Counted from the first letter of the stretch, positions 33,232 to 42,024 are shown. The stretch is DNA of 44,097 nucleotides from Mycoplasma sp. CAG:877 (GCA_000433455.1 HF992482.1:1-44097), one strand, 5' to 3'. Notes: generated by a model from the letters alone, not told the origin. Program-made: numbers and translations.

Positions 33232-33768
33232 CTATCTATCATTCAATATTTCAAACATTTCTTTCTTTTCATTACTATAAAAATCTTTTTTCTTATATCT
33301 TTTAAAGAAACCAATAATACTAGACGGAAAAGATACAATTAACTTATTAAATATAGTAACATTATCATTATAAAACTTCTCAGCTGCTGTTAAGTCAATA
33401 TCATTTTTCTCTAAATCATCCATTATAGCCATTAAAGATTCACTCTTAAGTAACTTTTCATTATCATCAATAGTCTTAAGTACATCATTATATCCATTTT
33501 TTAATGCATTACTAAGTTCAAAATGACTTATCTCGTCCATTTTAATTTCACTAATCTCTGGTAAAAAGTCCTTTAACTTTAACTCCTTAATTATAATTGG
33601 ACAACATCTTTCTAATAAATCGTATTTTTTATGTAACAAAACCTCAATATTATTTTCTGCTTCCTCTATCTTTATAATAGCAAATAAATATTTATTATTA
33701 ACAATTGTAATAAATAGGACAATTATTGCTAAAACAACAACAACACCTAAAATTATTTCAAATAACAT
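33232..33768 (-). CDS. LemA-family membrane protein
   Basis: One N-terminal membrane helix (about 3-24, LFEIILGVVVVLAIIVLFI) is followed by a helical cytosolic or extracellular domain. The C-terminal part KFYNDNVTIFNKLIVSFPS then FYSN-type motif (RYKKKDFY) matches the LemA consensus YN..V..YN..I..FP. 178 residues is the usual length. Function of LemA proteins is poorly known. Its ribosome binding site is AGAGGTGG and it is co-transcribed with pta from the promoter at 33791. Confidence 0.82.
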   Translation of the reverse strand: MLFEIILGVVVVLAIIVLFITIVNNKYLFAIIKIEEAENNIEVLLHKKYDLLERCCPIIIKELKLKDFLPEISEIKMDEISHFELSNALKNGYNDVLKTIDDNEKLLKSESLMAIMDDLEKNDIDLTAAEKFYNDNVTIFNKLIVSFPSSIIGFFKRYKKKDFYSNEKKEMFEILNDR

Positions 33769-33790
33769 CTAACCACCTCTAATTATTACA

Positions 33791-33819
33791 ATTATATCAA
33801 AATACTTAAACTTTAACAA
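33791..33819 (-). promoter_or_regulatory. Promoter of the lemA-pta unit
   Basis: On the minus strand TTGTTA (33814-33819), 17 bases, then TATAAT (33791-33796) with an extended TGA. Confidence 0.7.
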
Positions 33820-33837
33820 TCAAGTCCCGTAATTTTA

Positions 33838-33864
33838 CAAAAAAATAAACACCGAAGTGTTTAT
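33838..33864 (-). terminator. Terminator after the small membrane protein gene
   Basis: Perfect stem ATAAACAC-CGAA-GTGTTTAT (33845-33864), with a T-run on the minus strand. It separates the gene at 33887 from the lemA promoter. Confidence 0.8.
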
Positions 33865-33886
33865 AAAAATTCAAAATACTTAAAAA

Positions 33887-34150
33887 TTAAGCTTCATATA
33901 TAGCAAACCAAATAGCTAAAACTAAAAGAACTACCATAATAGCAATAGTAAGGAACATTCCAGCAAATATTCCACTTTTTAAGAACTCAATATGATATTT
34001 TTTATCTTTTCTATCTTTGAAATAAAAATATAGAGCAATTCCTACTGGAAAATTACATAATCCACATAGTACTAATAAAGCACGATCTAGTTGAGAAACG
34101 GCTTTTTCACACTCCATTATTTCTTTTTCTTTATCCTTTTCCTTTTCCAT
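33887..34150 (-). CDS. Small membrane protein of unknown function
   Basis: 87 residues. A charged N-terminus (KEKDKEKEIMECEK) is followed by two hydrophobic helices (about 28-45 and 62-85) with a basic DRKDKKYH turn between. The fold resembles small TM2-like or DUF proteins, but I do not recognise a family. Strong AGGAGG ribosome binding site, own promoter and own terminator, so it is a real single-gene unit. Confidence 0.7.
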   Translation of the reverse strand: MEKEKDKEKEIMECEKAVSQLDRALLVLCGLCNFPVGIALYFYFKDRKDKKYHIEFLKSGIFAGMFLTIAIMVVLLVLAIWFAIYEA

Positions 34151-34171
34151 ACGTATCCTCCTATATTGACT

Positions 34172-34200
34172 ATTATATCAAAGTTAAAATAATTAGACAA
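34172..34200 (-). promoter_or_regulatory. Promoter of the small membrane protein gene
   Basis: Minus strand: TTGTCT (34195-34200), 17 bases, TATAAT (34172-34177) with extended TGA. It abuts the end of the PBP gene (34203). Confidence 0.7.
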
Positions 34201-34202
34201 TA

Positions 34203-36161
34203 TTAGGAAGCTGTATAATTACTATTTTTCTCATCGAAAGTCTGATCCGTAGAACTAGGCTCAGTTCCTTTTATAAAGTACATAAGTTTCTTCTTTGTAC
34301 TATTATCAGTAACAGGCTTCCCAGAAATTGGTTCCACAAACATTGCTGAAATATTACTAGGCATCTCATACCAAGCCTCCGGTTTACCGGCCTCATAAGC
34401 CTCAGTAGTCTTAAACCAAATATTTTGTGCATACTTATATTCAGACGTACTAAGAGACTTATTATCATCATAGCCAATCCAAACAGCAGTAACAATATCC
34501 CTATTAAAACCAATATTCCAGTTATCAGAATTAGTAGTACCAGACTTTAATCCATATTTATGAGTAAGTTTAGAAGCAAGAGTTATAGCAGTAGGGTAAT
34601 TATAATCAATATAATCTGGATCATACGTAGCCGTTAACAAATTATTAAGAATAAAAACGATACTAGAATTAAGAACTAGTTCCTTACTATCATCTGCCTC
34701 ATACAAAACATTTCCCTTCGCATCAACGACCTTTTCAATTAAATGAGGCTTTACTTTATATCCTAAATTAGCAAAAGCCGAGTATCCTGCCGCCATCTCA
34801 ATAATACTAATTTCATTAGTTCCAAGTGGTAGAGATGGTACATTCTCAAGTTTAGCCGTTATTCCAACTCTTCTTGCTACATTTATTAAAGCATCTCCTC
34901 CCAAAAATAAATGTGTCTTAACTGCATATATATTCTCAGAATAGGCAATAGCAGTTCCCATCGAAATAGGTTTATTCCCATACGTATTATTATAATTATT
35001 AGGAGCATAATCATCTTGATTATTAAAAGTAAAAGTAGTCTTTTCACTAGTAAAAGCCGAACTAGAAGTAAAACCATTTTCTAAAGCAGCGTAGTATAAA
35101 TATGGTTTCATAGTAGAACCAACCTGTCTTCTAGACTCAATCGCTCTATTATATGAAGACTTATTATAATCTCTTCCTCCAACTAAAGCAATAATTCCAC
35201 CAGTATTAGGATTCATCATAACAGCTGAAGTCTCAATCTTAGAATCCTCCGGAAGAGTTTCTTTTATATTCTTCTCCAAACTCTGTTGTGCCTTAATATC
35301 TAAATTAGTATAAATTTTAAGACCCTTACTATCACTATAAGATAAAGGAATAGAATCTATATCTTTTAACTCTTTTAATACAGCATCTTGATAATACATA
35401 ATCGTACTAAGTTCTTCATTATTATCTACTCCTGAAAAAACTAGTTCCTCATTATAGGCTTCATTTTTCTCCTCTTCAGTAATAACTTTATTTTTTACCA
35501 TCAACTCCAGTATAGTTAACTGTCTTTTCTTAGCCAAATCTAAATTAACAATGGGCGAATAATTTGCTGGTGACTTAGGTATACCAGTCAAAATACTAGC
35601 CTCAGCCAAATCCAAATCTTTTGCCGACTTATTAAAATAAAACTTACTAGCATTTTCTATTCCATACATTCCATGACCATAATTAATAGTATTTAAGTAC
35701 CCTTCTAATATTTCATCTTTTGAGTAATTAGCCTCTATCTTCATTGTATACCACATCTCATCCCATTTTCTCTTCCACGTCTTATCAAAGTCTAAAAACA
35801 AATTCTTAGCATATTGCTGTGTAATAGTAGAAGCCCCCTGCATAGTCTTACCAGATGTAATATTTATATAACTAGCCTTTAAAATTCTAAAAAAATCAAA
35901 CCCAAAATGCTTATAAAAATTCTTATCTTCCGTATATATGGTAGCCTTAATCAAATAATCAGATATCTCATCTAAACTAATCCATTCTTTAGACTCATTT
36001 CCTTGAAAAAAGACATTTTCTTCCGAATCATAAAGTACTAAGTTATTAGCACTATATATTTCTGGTTTAGGAGAAGTTTTAATATAAATAAATATTCCTC
36101 CACATAATAATATAAGTAGAAGAAAATTAAGTCTTAATAATTTAAAAATCTTTTTACGCAT
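34203..36161 (-). CDS. Class A penicillin-binding protein (PBP1A-like)
   Basis: Bifunctional peptidoglycan glycosyltransferase-transpeptidase with one N-terminal membrane helix (about 10-30). The GT51 domain shows EDKNFYKHFGFD, GASTITQQYAKNLF, and KWDEMWYTMKIE (EILEGYLN). The transpeptidase has the S-x-x-K motif in GSTMKP, S-x-N in AYSENIY, and KSG-T in LKSGTTN. The 652-residue length is normal. On the minus strand, divergent from DUF1934-argS. The AAGGAAAGGAG ribosome binding site is strong. No special resistance feature is visible. Confidence 0.94.
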   Translation of the reverse strand: MRKKIFKLLRLNFLLLILLCGGIFIYIKTSPKPEIYSANNLVLYDSEENVFFQGNESKEWISLDEISDYLIKATIYTEDKNFYKHFGFDFFRILKASYINITSGKTMQGASTITQQYAKNLFLDFDKTWKRKWDEMWYTMKIEANYSKDEILEGYLNTINYGHGMYGIENASKFYFNKSAKDLDLAEASILTGIPKSPANYSPIVNLDLAKKRQLTILELMVKNKVITEEEKNEAYNEELVFSGVDNNEELSTIMYYQDAVLKELKDIDSIPLSYSDSKGLKIYTNLDIKAQQSLEKNIKETLPEDSKIETSAVMMNPNTGGIIALVGGRDYNKSSYNRAIESRRQVGSTMKPYLYYAALENGFTSSSAFTSEKTTFTFNNQDDYAPNNYNNTYGNKPISMGTAIAYSENIYAVKTHLFLGGDALINVARRVGITAKLENVPSLPLGTNEISIIEMAAGYSAFANLGYKVKPHLIEKVVDAKGNVLYEADDSKELVLNSSIVFILNNLLTATYDPDYIDYNYPTAITLASKLTHKYGLKSGTTNSDNWNIGFNRDIVTAVWIGYDDNKSLSTSEYKYAQNIWFKTTEAYEAGKPEAWYEMPSNISAMFVEPISGKPVTDNSTKKKLMYFIKGTEPSSTDQTFDEKNSNYTAS

Positions 36162-36232
36162 ACTAAATTTCTCCTTTCCTTATTAGTATTATTTTTTAAA
36201 AGTCAAAATATGTATTAAATTTTAATGTTTTG

Positions 36233-36241
36233 TGTTATAAT
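36233..36241 (+). promoter_or_regulatory. Extended minus-10 promoter of the DUF1934-argS unit
   Basis: TGT-TATAAT (36233-36241), 29 bp before the DUF1934 start. Confidence 0.6.
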
Positions 36242-36269
36242 CTAATCTATAAATTTGTGGTGGTGATTT

Positions 36270-36626
36270 ATGCCTAAAATACGAGTAAAAGTAACAACTA
36301 TTTCTAATGGTCAAGAAAACAATTATGAGATAAATGCTCTGTTAAAAAAAGATAAAATAATATATAATGAACCTGATCCTAAAAAGACTAAAGTTATCTT
36401 TGATTACTCAAATAATTTACTTATTAGGAAAAACAAGGACTTAGAAATGGTTTATGAATTTAATTTGGAAAAAGAAACTATTGGTAGTATTGAAGTAAAG
36501 TCCTTAAAACGTTATTTAAACTTAAATATTGCCACAAAGAAATATGAAGTATTAGAAAATAATTTAGATTTAATTTTTCTAGTTGAAGAGGAAGAAATAG
36601 GATATAAATTAGAGGTGATAAAATGA
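36270..36626 (+). CDS. DUF1934 (YwiB) beta-barrel protein
   Basis: 118 residues predicted as all-beta, calycin-like. Position immediately before argS with a 4-bp overlap is the conserved arrangement of the YwiB family in Bacillota, and the I.V.T.I..G....Y..NA...K. pattern fits it. No catalytic residues are known. Ribosome binding site is GTGGTGG. Confidence 0.75.
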   Translation: MPKIRVKVTTISNGQENNYEINALLKKDKIIYNEPDPKKTKVIFDYSNNLLIRKNKDLEMVYEFNLEKETIGSIEVKSLKRYLNLNIATKKYEVLENNLDLIFLVEEEEIGYKLEVIK

Positions 36627-38371
36627 GTATAATTACAAATCTAGAAAAAGAAATAAAAGGAATTATAAAAAATGCAGGGTATGAAATAGAAAACTTTTCA
36701 TTACAACCATCATCTAGAGTAGACTTAGGTGATTATCAAATTAATGATGCTATGTCTTTAGCAAAAACTTATCATAAAAATCCTCATCAAATAGCAGAAG
36801 ATATTAAAAATGAATTAGAAAAGAGTCCTAAATTTACTAATATCAATGTAGCAGGACCTGGTTTTATTAATATTTCTCTAAAGGATGAATACTTAGTAGA
36901 AATACTAAATATGATTAATAATGATATTAATACAATCATCGATAAAAGAGAGCCTAAGAATATAATTCTTGACTATGGTGGAGCAAACGTTGCTAAAGCT
37001 CTACATGTTGGTCACTTAAGAAGTGCTAATATTGGTGAGGCAATCAAAAGACTAGCAACCTTACTTGGTTATAGTGTTATAGGAGATGCTCATCTAGGTG
37101 ACTATGGTAGACCTTTAGGTTTTGTTGTTTTAGAAATAAAGAAACGCTACCCAGACTTACCATATTTTGATGAGTCATATACTGGTGACTATAGTGAAGT
37201 AGAATTACCAATCACTAATGAAGACTTAGAAAAAATCTATCCAGAAGCCTCACAAAAAGCCAAAGATGATGAAGCATACTTAGAAGAAGGCCGTGACGTA
37301 ACTGCTAAAATTCAAAGTCATGTTCGTGGCTACTATGATTTATGGAAGAAAGTAATAGAAATATCAAAAGCCGATATTAAAAAGGTTTACGATGAATTAA
37401 ATGTTCATTTCGAATTATGGCTAGGTGAAAGTGATGCTGCTGAATACTTTGATGAATTAAAAGAAATATTTGAAAAAGAAAACTTACTAGAAGACAGTAA
37501 TGGAGCCAAAATAGTAGATGTAAAAGAAGATACAGATAAAGCACCAATGCCACCATTATTATTCTTAAAATCTAATGGTACAATTTCTTATGCTACTACA
37601 GATTTAGCAACCATTCTACAAAGACAAAAACAATATCATCCAGATGAAATCTGGTATTGTACAGATGCTCGTCAAGAGTTACACTTTACTCAAGTATTTA
37701 GATCTGCTCGTAAAGCCCATTTAGTTGACGAAGATCAAAAACTAGATTGGTTTGGTTTTGGTACTATGAATGGATCAGACGGAAAACCATTTAAAACAAG
37801 AGATGGTGGAGTAATGTCTCTAAAAGGTCTAATTGACTTAGTAAATGAAGAAACTCTAAAAAGAATTAACAAAGATACTGTAAGTGAAGAAGAAAAAGAC
37901 AAAGTAGCAAGAACAGTTGCAATCGCAACCTTAAAATATGCAGACTTTATCCCATATCGTGGTACAGACTACATTTTTGAACTAGAAAAATTTGCTGACC
38001 TAGAAGGAAAAACTGGTCCATATCTACTATATTCAACAATAAGAATGAAGTCTCTTCTAGCAAAAGCTAAAGAATTAACTCAAGACACATCAAAAGTAGT
38101 TTCAACAAAGACTGAAAAAGATATTGTCCTAACAATTCTAAACTTACCAAATATCTTAAACAAAGCCTTAGATTCAAAATCACTAAATGATATAGCAGAA
38201 TATATTTACAAATTAACATCTCTATACAATAAATTCTATTCAGAAAACAAAATAATTACTGAAGAAGATTTAGAAAAACGTGAATCTTGGTTAGTATTAA
38301 CAAATATTGTCTACAATATAAACATGATGTTATTAGATGTATTAGGAATACCAGTACCAGAAAAAATGTAA
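36623..38371 (+). CDS. argS: Arginyl-tRNA synthetase
   Basis: Class I synthetase charging tRNA-Arg. The 582 residues have the N-terminal Arg-specific domain, the HIGH-type motif HVGHLRS (in GGANVAKALHVGH), the KMSK-like loop region FKTRDGG, and the C-terminal DALR anticodon-binding domain from about residue 455. No T-box or leader peptide is seen upstream, only the extended minus-10 promoter. Confidence 0.96.
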   Translation: MSIITNLEKEIKGIIKNAGYEIENFSLQPSSRVDLGDYQINDAMSLAKTYHKNPHQIAEDIKNELEKSPKFTNINVAGPGFINISLKDEYLVEILNMINNDINTIIDKREPKNIILDYGGANVAKALHVGHLRSANIGEAIKRLATLLGYSVIGDAHLGDYGRPLGFVVLEIKKRYPDLPYFDESYTGDYSEVELPITNEDLEKIYPEASQKAKDDEAYLEEGRDVTAKIQSHVRGYYDLWKKVIEISKADIKKVYDELNVHFELWLGESDAAEYFDELKEIFEKENLLEDSNGAKIVDVKEDTDKAPMPPLLFLKSNGTISYATTDLATILQRQKQYHPDEIWYCTDARQELHFTQVFRSARKAHLVDEDQKLDWFGFGTMNGSDGKPFKTRDGGVMSLKGLIDLVNEETLKRINKDTVSEEEKDKVARTVAIATLKYADFIPYRGTDYIFELEKFADLEGKTGPYLLYSTIRMKSLLAKAKELTQDTSKVVSTKTEKDIVLTILNLPNILNKALDSKSLNDIAEYIYKLTSLYNKFYSENKIITEEDLEKRESWLVLTNIVYNINMMLLDVLGIPVPEKM

Positions 38372-38479
38372 AAAAGTGTTGTAATTGATAAAGATATATG
38401 TTATAAGTTTATTGGTAATTTTATTACCCAGTCAAAAACTGAAATTATACATATAATGTTTTGAATATAGGAGGTCCAT

Positions 38480-38929
38480 ATGAGCATTAAAAAAATGACA
38501 AAGGATGAACTTGAATTATTATCTAACAAGGATATTACAAATTTAATTTTAGAAGAAAGTAAAAAGCCAATGAAAACGGCTGACTTATTTAAAAAGATTA
38601 TCAAATTACTAGAACTACCAGAAAAAACATTTGAAGATAAGATAGCAGATTACTATACCGCTCTAGCAACAGATAAGAGATTTATCTTATTAGAAGATGG
38701 TAGCTGGGATTTACGTAGTCGTCATACATCAGATAAAATTGTTAAAGTAACAGATGAAGACGATGAAGAATTAGATGAAAATAAAGAAGAACTAGATAAC
38801 CTTGATGAAGAAAACGATGATGAAGATTCATACGATGACACAGATGACGATGATTCATACGATGATACTAATGAAGAATTAAAAGATTTAGTAATAATCG
38901 ATGAAGATGAATTAGAACTAGAACAATAA
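38480..38929 (+). CDS. rpoE: RNA polymerase delta subunit
   Basis: Gram-positive accessory RNA polymerase subunit that aids recycling and promoter selectivity. The 149 residues comprise an N-terminal HARE-HTH domain (about 1-85, ending in GSWDLRSRH) and a highly acidic tail with EDDEELDE and DDSYDDT repeats. AGGAGG ribosome binding site. An upstream TATAAT at 38452-38457 lacks a clear minus-35. A terminator overlaps the 3' end. Confidence 0.94.
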   Translation: MSIKKMTKDELELLSNKDITNLILEESKKPMKTADLFKKIIKLLELPEKTFEDKIADYYTALATDKRFILLEDGSWDLRSRHTSDKIVKVTDEDDEELDENKEELDNLDEENDDEDSYDDTDDDDSYDDTNEELKDLVIIDEDELELEQ

Positions 38930-38946
38930 TATCTAGTTTTTTTTTC
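38916..38946 (+). terminator. Terminator overlapping the rpoE stop
   Basis: Arms AACTAGA (38916-38922) and TCTAGTT (38932-38938), followed by T8. Confidence 0.75.
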
Positions 38947-38956
38947 AGAGGAAGTA

Positions 38957-38965
38957 TGCTATAAT
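38957..38965 (+). promoter_or_regulatory. Extended minus-10 promoter of prfA
   Basis: TGC-TATAAT (38957-38965), 32 bp before the prfA ATG. Confidence 0.65.
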
Positions 38966-38997
38966 ACCAATGAAATGACCGAGAAAGGGTGAAAAAC

Positions 38998-40065
38998 ATG
39001 ATTGAACGTTTAGAAGCAACATTAGAAAAGTATCAATACCTTGAAAATGAATTAACTAAACCAGAAGTACTTAGTGATATCAAAAAGACAAGAGAATATT
39101 CTAAAGAGATGTCTAATATTGAAGATATCGTTAATTGTTACAAGAAGTATAAAAAGGTATTAGAAGGTATTGAACAATCCAAAGAAATGTTAAAAGATCC
39201 TGAAATAGGAGAAATGGCAAAAGAAGAATTAAAGGCTTTAGAAGAAGAAAAAGAAACTTTAGACGGAGAACTAGAAATCCTACTAATTCCAAAAGATCCA
39301 GATGATGACAAGAACGTTGTTATGGAAATAAGAGGAGCAGCAGGTGGAGATGAGGCTAACATCTTTGCTGGAGACTTATTTAGAATGTATACTAGATATG
39401 CTGAAAAGAAAGGTTTCACATACCAAGTATATAACTCTGTAGATGGAACTGCTGGAGGATTCAGCCAAATAGAATTAATCATTAAAGGTAAAAATGCTTA
39501 TTCAATTTTAAAATATGAATCAGGCTCACATAGAGTACAACGAGTACCAGTAACAGAATCAAATGGTAGATTACAAACATCAACCGCAACAGTTCTAGTT
39601 ATGCCGGAAGTAGATGAAGATATTGATATTGAAATCAATCCAAATGACTTAAGAATTGACATTTATCGTTCATCAGGTTGTGGTGGACAAGGAGTTAATA
39701 CAACAGACTCAGCTGTTAGAATTACCCATTTACCAACAAATACCGTTGTTACATGTCAAAATGAACGTAGTCAAATTCAAAATAAAGAACAAGCCCTAAA
39801 AGTATTAAAATCAAGGCTTTATGAGTTGGAGCAACAAAAGAAATTAGAAGAAGCAGGTACTGCTAGACGTAGTAAAATTGGTACAGGAGATCGTGCTGAG
39901 AAGATAAGAACATATAACTATCCACAAAATCGTGTTACAGATCATCGCATCGGTTATACTACTAAAAACTTAGATAGAGTAATGGATGGAGATTTAGATG
40001 ATATTATAAATGCTTTAATCCAAGAAGATCAAAAACGAAAATTAAAAGGAGAAACAGAAGAATAA
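38998..40065 (+). CDS. prfA: Peptide chain release factor 1
   Basis: Recognises UAA and UAG codons and releases the peptide. The 355 residues have an N-terminal coiled region, the RF motif SGSHRVQRVPVTESNGR and the catalytic GGQ in SGCGGQGVNTTDSAVR. Start at 38998 after GAAAGGGTG; an in-frame GTG at 38989 lies within this site. prmC, which methylates the GGQ glutamine, follows with a TAATG overlap. Confidence 0.97.
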   Translation: MIERLEATLEKYQYLENELTKPEVLSDIKKTREYSKEMSNIEDIVNCYKKYKKVLEGIEQSKEMLKDPEIGEMAKEELKALEEEKETLDGELEILLIPKDPDDDKNVVMEIRGAAGGDEANIFAGDLFRMYTRYAEKKGFTYQVYNSVDGTAGGFSQIELIIKGKNAYSILKYESGSHRVQRVPVTESNGRLQTSTATVLVMPEVDEDIDIEINPNDLRIDIYRSSGCGGQGVNTTDSAVRITHLPTNTVVTCQNERSQIQNKEQALKVLKSRLYELEQQKKLEEAGTARRSKIGTGDRAEKIRTYNYPQNRVTDHRIGYTTKNLDRVMDGDLDDIINALIQEDQKRKLKGETEE

Positions 40066-40889
40066 TGACAGTCGAAAATCTTCTGTTTTTTGCTAAACAA
40101 CACATTCATTCCGACCATGCCAAAATACTTTTAGCCGAACTTCTAAATAAAAATCCCCTAGAACTACTAAATTATTTAAATTTAGAAGTAGATGACAAAA
40201 CTGTTGAAACTTATAAAGCCTACGTAAAAGCCTTAGAAGAAGGTAAACCTCTACAGTATGTAATGGGTTATGTTAACTTTTATGGTAACACTTTTGAAAT
40301 AAATGAAAATGTCCTAATACCAAGATACGAAACTGAAGAGTTAGTTGAAAAGACTATTGAGTTTGCTAAAAAGTTTTTCACAACTCCTGTGGATATAATT
40401 GATTTAGGAACAGGTTCAGGTGTAATAGGTCTAACTCTAGAAAAAAAACTTTCCACAAATTCTGTGGATTTAGTCGATATAAGTAAAAAAGCTCTAGAAG
40501 TTACCCACCAAAACTGTGTAAAACTAAATTCTAAAGCCAATCTAATTGAAAGTGACATGTTTAAAAATGTGGAAAAGAAATACGATATAATTATTAGTAA
40601 TCCCCCATATATAAAAACAGATGAAGAAATAGAAGAAATAGTTAAAAATAATGAACCAAGTCTAGCTCTATATGCTGGTAAAGATGGCTTGGATTGCTAT
40701 AAAAAAATACTGCAAGATATTCTTCCCCATACTAAAGAAAGATGTCTAATTGCTTTTGAAATAGGTATGACACAAGGAGATGCTATTAAAGATTTAGTGA
40801 AAGAATACTTACCAAATACCAAAGTAGAAGTCTATAAAGATTTATCCGAAAGAGATAGAATGTTATTTATTTTTAAAAATCTTGAATAA
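40065..40889 (+). CDS. prmC: Release factor glutamine methyltransferase PrmC
   Basis: SAM-dependent enzyme that methylates the GGQ glutamine of RF1 and RF2. The 274 residues show the SAM motif DLGTGSGVIGLTLE, VDISKKALEV and the catalytic NPPY (in IISNPPYI). The start ATG overlaps the prfA stop. The coding sequence includes several DnaA-box-like 9-mers (40388-40576), noted separately. Same order as B. subtilis prfA-prmC-spoIIR. Confidence 0.96.
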   Translation: MTVENLLFFAKQHIHSDHAKILLAELLNKNPLELLNYLNLEVDDKTVETYKAYVKALEEGKPLQYVMGYVNFYGNTFEINENVLIPRYETEELVEKTIEFAKKFFTTPVDIIDLGTGSGVIGLTLEKKLSTNSVDLVDISKKALEVTHQNCVKLNSKANLIESDMFKNVEKKYDIIISNPPYIKTDEEIEEIVKNNEPSLALYAGKDGLDCYKKILQDILPHTKERCLIAFEIGMTQGDAIKDLVKEYLPNTKVEVYKDLSERDRMLFIFKNLE

Positions 40890-40909
40890 AATATTAACTA
40901 AAACCTCAC

Positions 40910-40933
40910 TATTAAAATGAAAGTGAGGTTTTT
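40910..40933 (+). terminator. Hairpin terminator between prmC and spoIIR, containing the spoIIR ribosome binding site
   Basis: Perfect 10-bp stem AAACCTCACT with AGTGAGGTTT around an 11-base loop, then T-rich. The only visible spoIIR Shine-Dalgarno, GTGAGG (40923-40928), is in the 3' arm. Confidence 0.8.
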
Positions 40934-40935
40934 AT

Positions 40936-41457
40936 ATGAAAAAACTCTTAATAATTTTATCAATAATAGTCCTAGCCCTAACCATAACTAAAAAGGAAAA
41001 CGTCGTTGTTCCAACCAACTCAATCAGATTTAGAGTAATCGCTAATAGTAATACCGAACATGACCAAGATGTAAAAAAGACTCTTGTAAAAAATCTATAT
41101 AGTGAAATAAGACATATAAATACTTATTCCAAAGACATCTCTTCATCAAGAAAAATAATTCAAGAAAATATTCACAACTTTGATAAAGTAATTGAAAAGA
41201 CCATAGAAAATGAATCGTACAATAACACCTATAATATTAATTATGGTACTAATCACTTCCCAGAAAAAGAGTATAAAGGAGTAATTTATCAAGAAGGAGA
41301 TTACGAATCTTTAGTTATAACTCTAGGAGATGGCTTAGGTGATAACTTCTGGTGTGTCTTATTTCCTCCACTATGTCTTTTAGAAGCAGAAGATACAGAA
41401 ACAGACGAAGTAGAATACACATCCTTTATAAAAGAAATCATAGACAAGTATTTTTAA
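40936..41457 (+). CDS. spoIIR: Stage II sporulation protein R
   Basis: Secreted forespore signal that triggers SpoIIGA-dependent processing of pro-sigma-E. The 173 residues have an N-terminal signal or anchor helix (about 3-18), then NSIRFRVIANSNTEHDQ, NYGTNHFPEKEYKG and FWCVLFPPLCLLE, each matching the SpoIIR family pattern (IRF.ViANSD..., FP.K.Y, WWCVLFPPLCF). The ATG at 40936 is 7 bases after GTGAGG, inside a terminator hairpin. Position after prmC and before mntP is that of B. subtilis. Confidence 0.9.
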   Translation: MKKLLIILSIIVLALTITKKENVVVPTNSIRFRVIANSNTEHDQDVKKTLVKNLYSEIRHINTYSKDISSSRKIIQENIHNFDKVIEKTIENESYNNTYNINYGTNHFPEKEYKGVIYQEGDYESLVITLGDGLGDNFWCVLFPPLCLLEAEDTETDEVEYTSFIKEIIDKYF

Positions 41458-41487
41458 GACACAAAAGAATAAAATATATAAGGTGAT

Positions 41488-42024
41488 ATGATGCAACAAC
41501 TCCTTATATATTTTTTTATTGCCCTAGGCCTAAGTATGGATGCCTTTTCTTTAGCAATAGCCTATGGTACTAATAAAATAAGTTTAAAAAAAGAATTACT
41601 TTTAAGTATTTTTGTCGGTATTTTTCACTACATAATGCCTCTTCTTGGTACTATAATTGGTAAAAAATTAAACTTTATTATTAATGGCTCAAACATTATA
41701 GTTGGTCTAATTTTTTTAATCCTAGCCGCTGAAATGTATACCTCAATCGATGAAGAAAAAAAAGGTATGATTACAAACTTTCTCTCCATACTTTTCTTTT
41801 CTCTTACCGTAAGTATTGATAGTTTCTCCGTAGGAATAGCCCTAGGTATAACAAAAAATTATACGTCAGTTGCCTTTATAATCTTCTCCATAGTAAGTGC
41901 AACCTTTACTTTACTTGGTTTACTTCTGGGTAAATACCTATCCCAAAAACTAGAAAAAAAAGCCACTTATTTTGGAATTATCATTTTAGTCTTACTAGCC
42001 TTAAAATACATTTTTTTAGGTTAA
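41488..42024 (+). CDS. mntP: Manganese exporter MntP family protein
   Basis: Six-helix membrane protein of the MntP/YtaF (LysE-like) group. The tandem motif appears as LSMDAFSLAIAYG (about 15-28) and SIDSFSVGIALG (about 109-120). 178 residues. AAGGTG ribosome binding site; the ATG at 41488 and the next ATG at 41491 are both possible. Location near prmC and spoIIR corresponds to B. subtilis ywlD (mntP). Ion preference is inferred from the family. Confidence 0.85.
   Translation: MMQQLLIYFFIALGLSMDAFSLAIAYGTNKISLKKELLLSIFVGIFHYIMPLLGTIIGKKLNFIINGSNIIVGLIFLILAAEMYTSIDEEKKGMITNFLSILFFSLTVSIDSFSVGIALGITKNYTSVAFIIFSIVSATFTLLGLLLGKYLSQKLEKKATYFGIIILVLLALKYIFLG

Noticed and set aside
38372..38479. 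GGTAA-TTTTA-TTACC hairpin before rpoE as a terminator or riboswitch
   Set aside because: The 5-bp stem is weak and no T-run follows; no known riboswitch pattern is visible.
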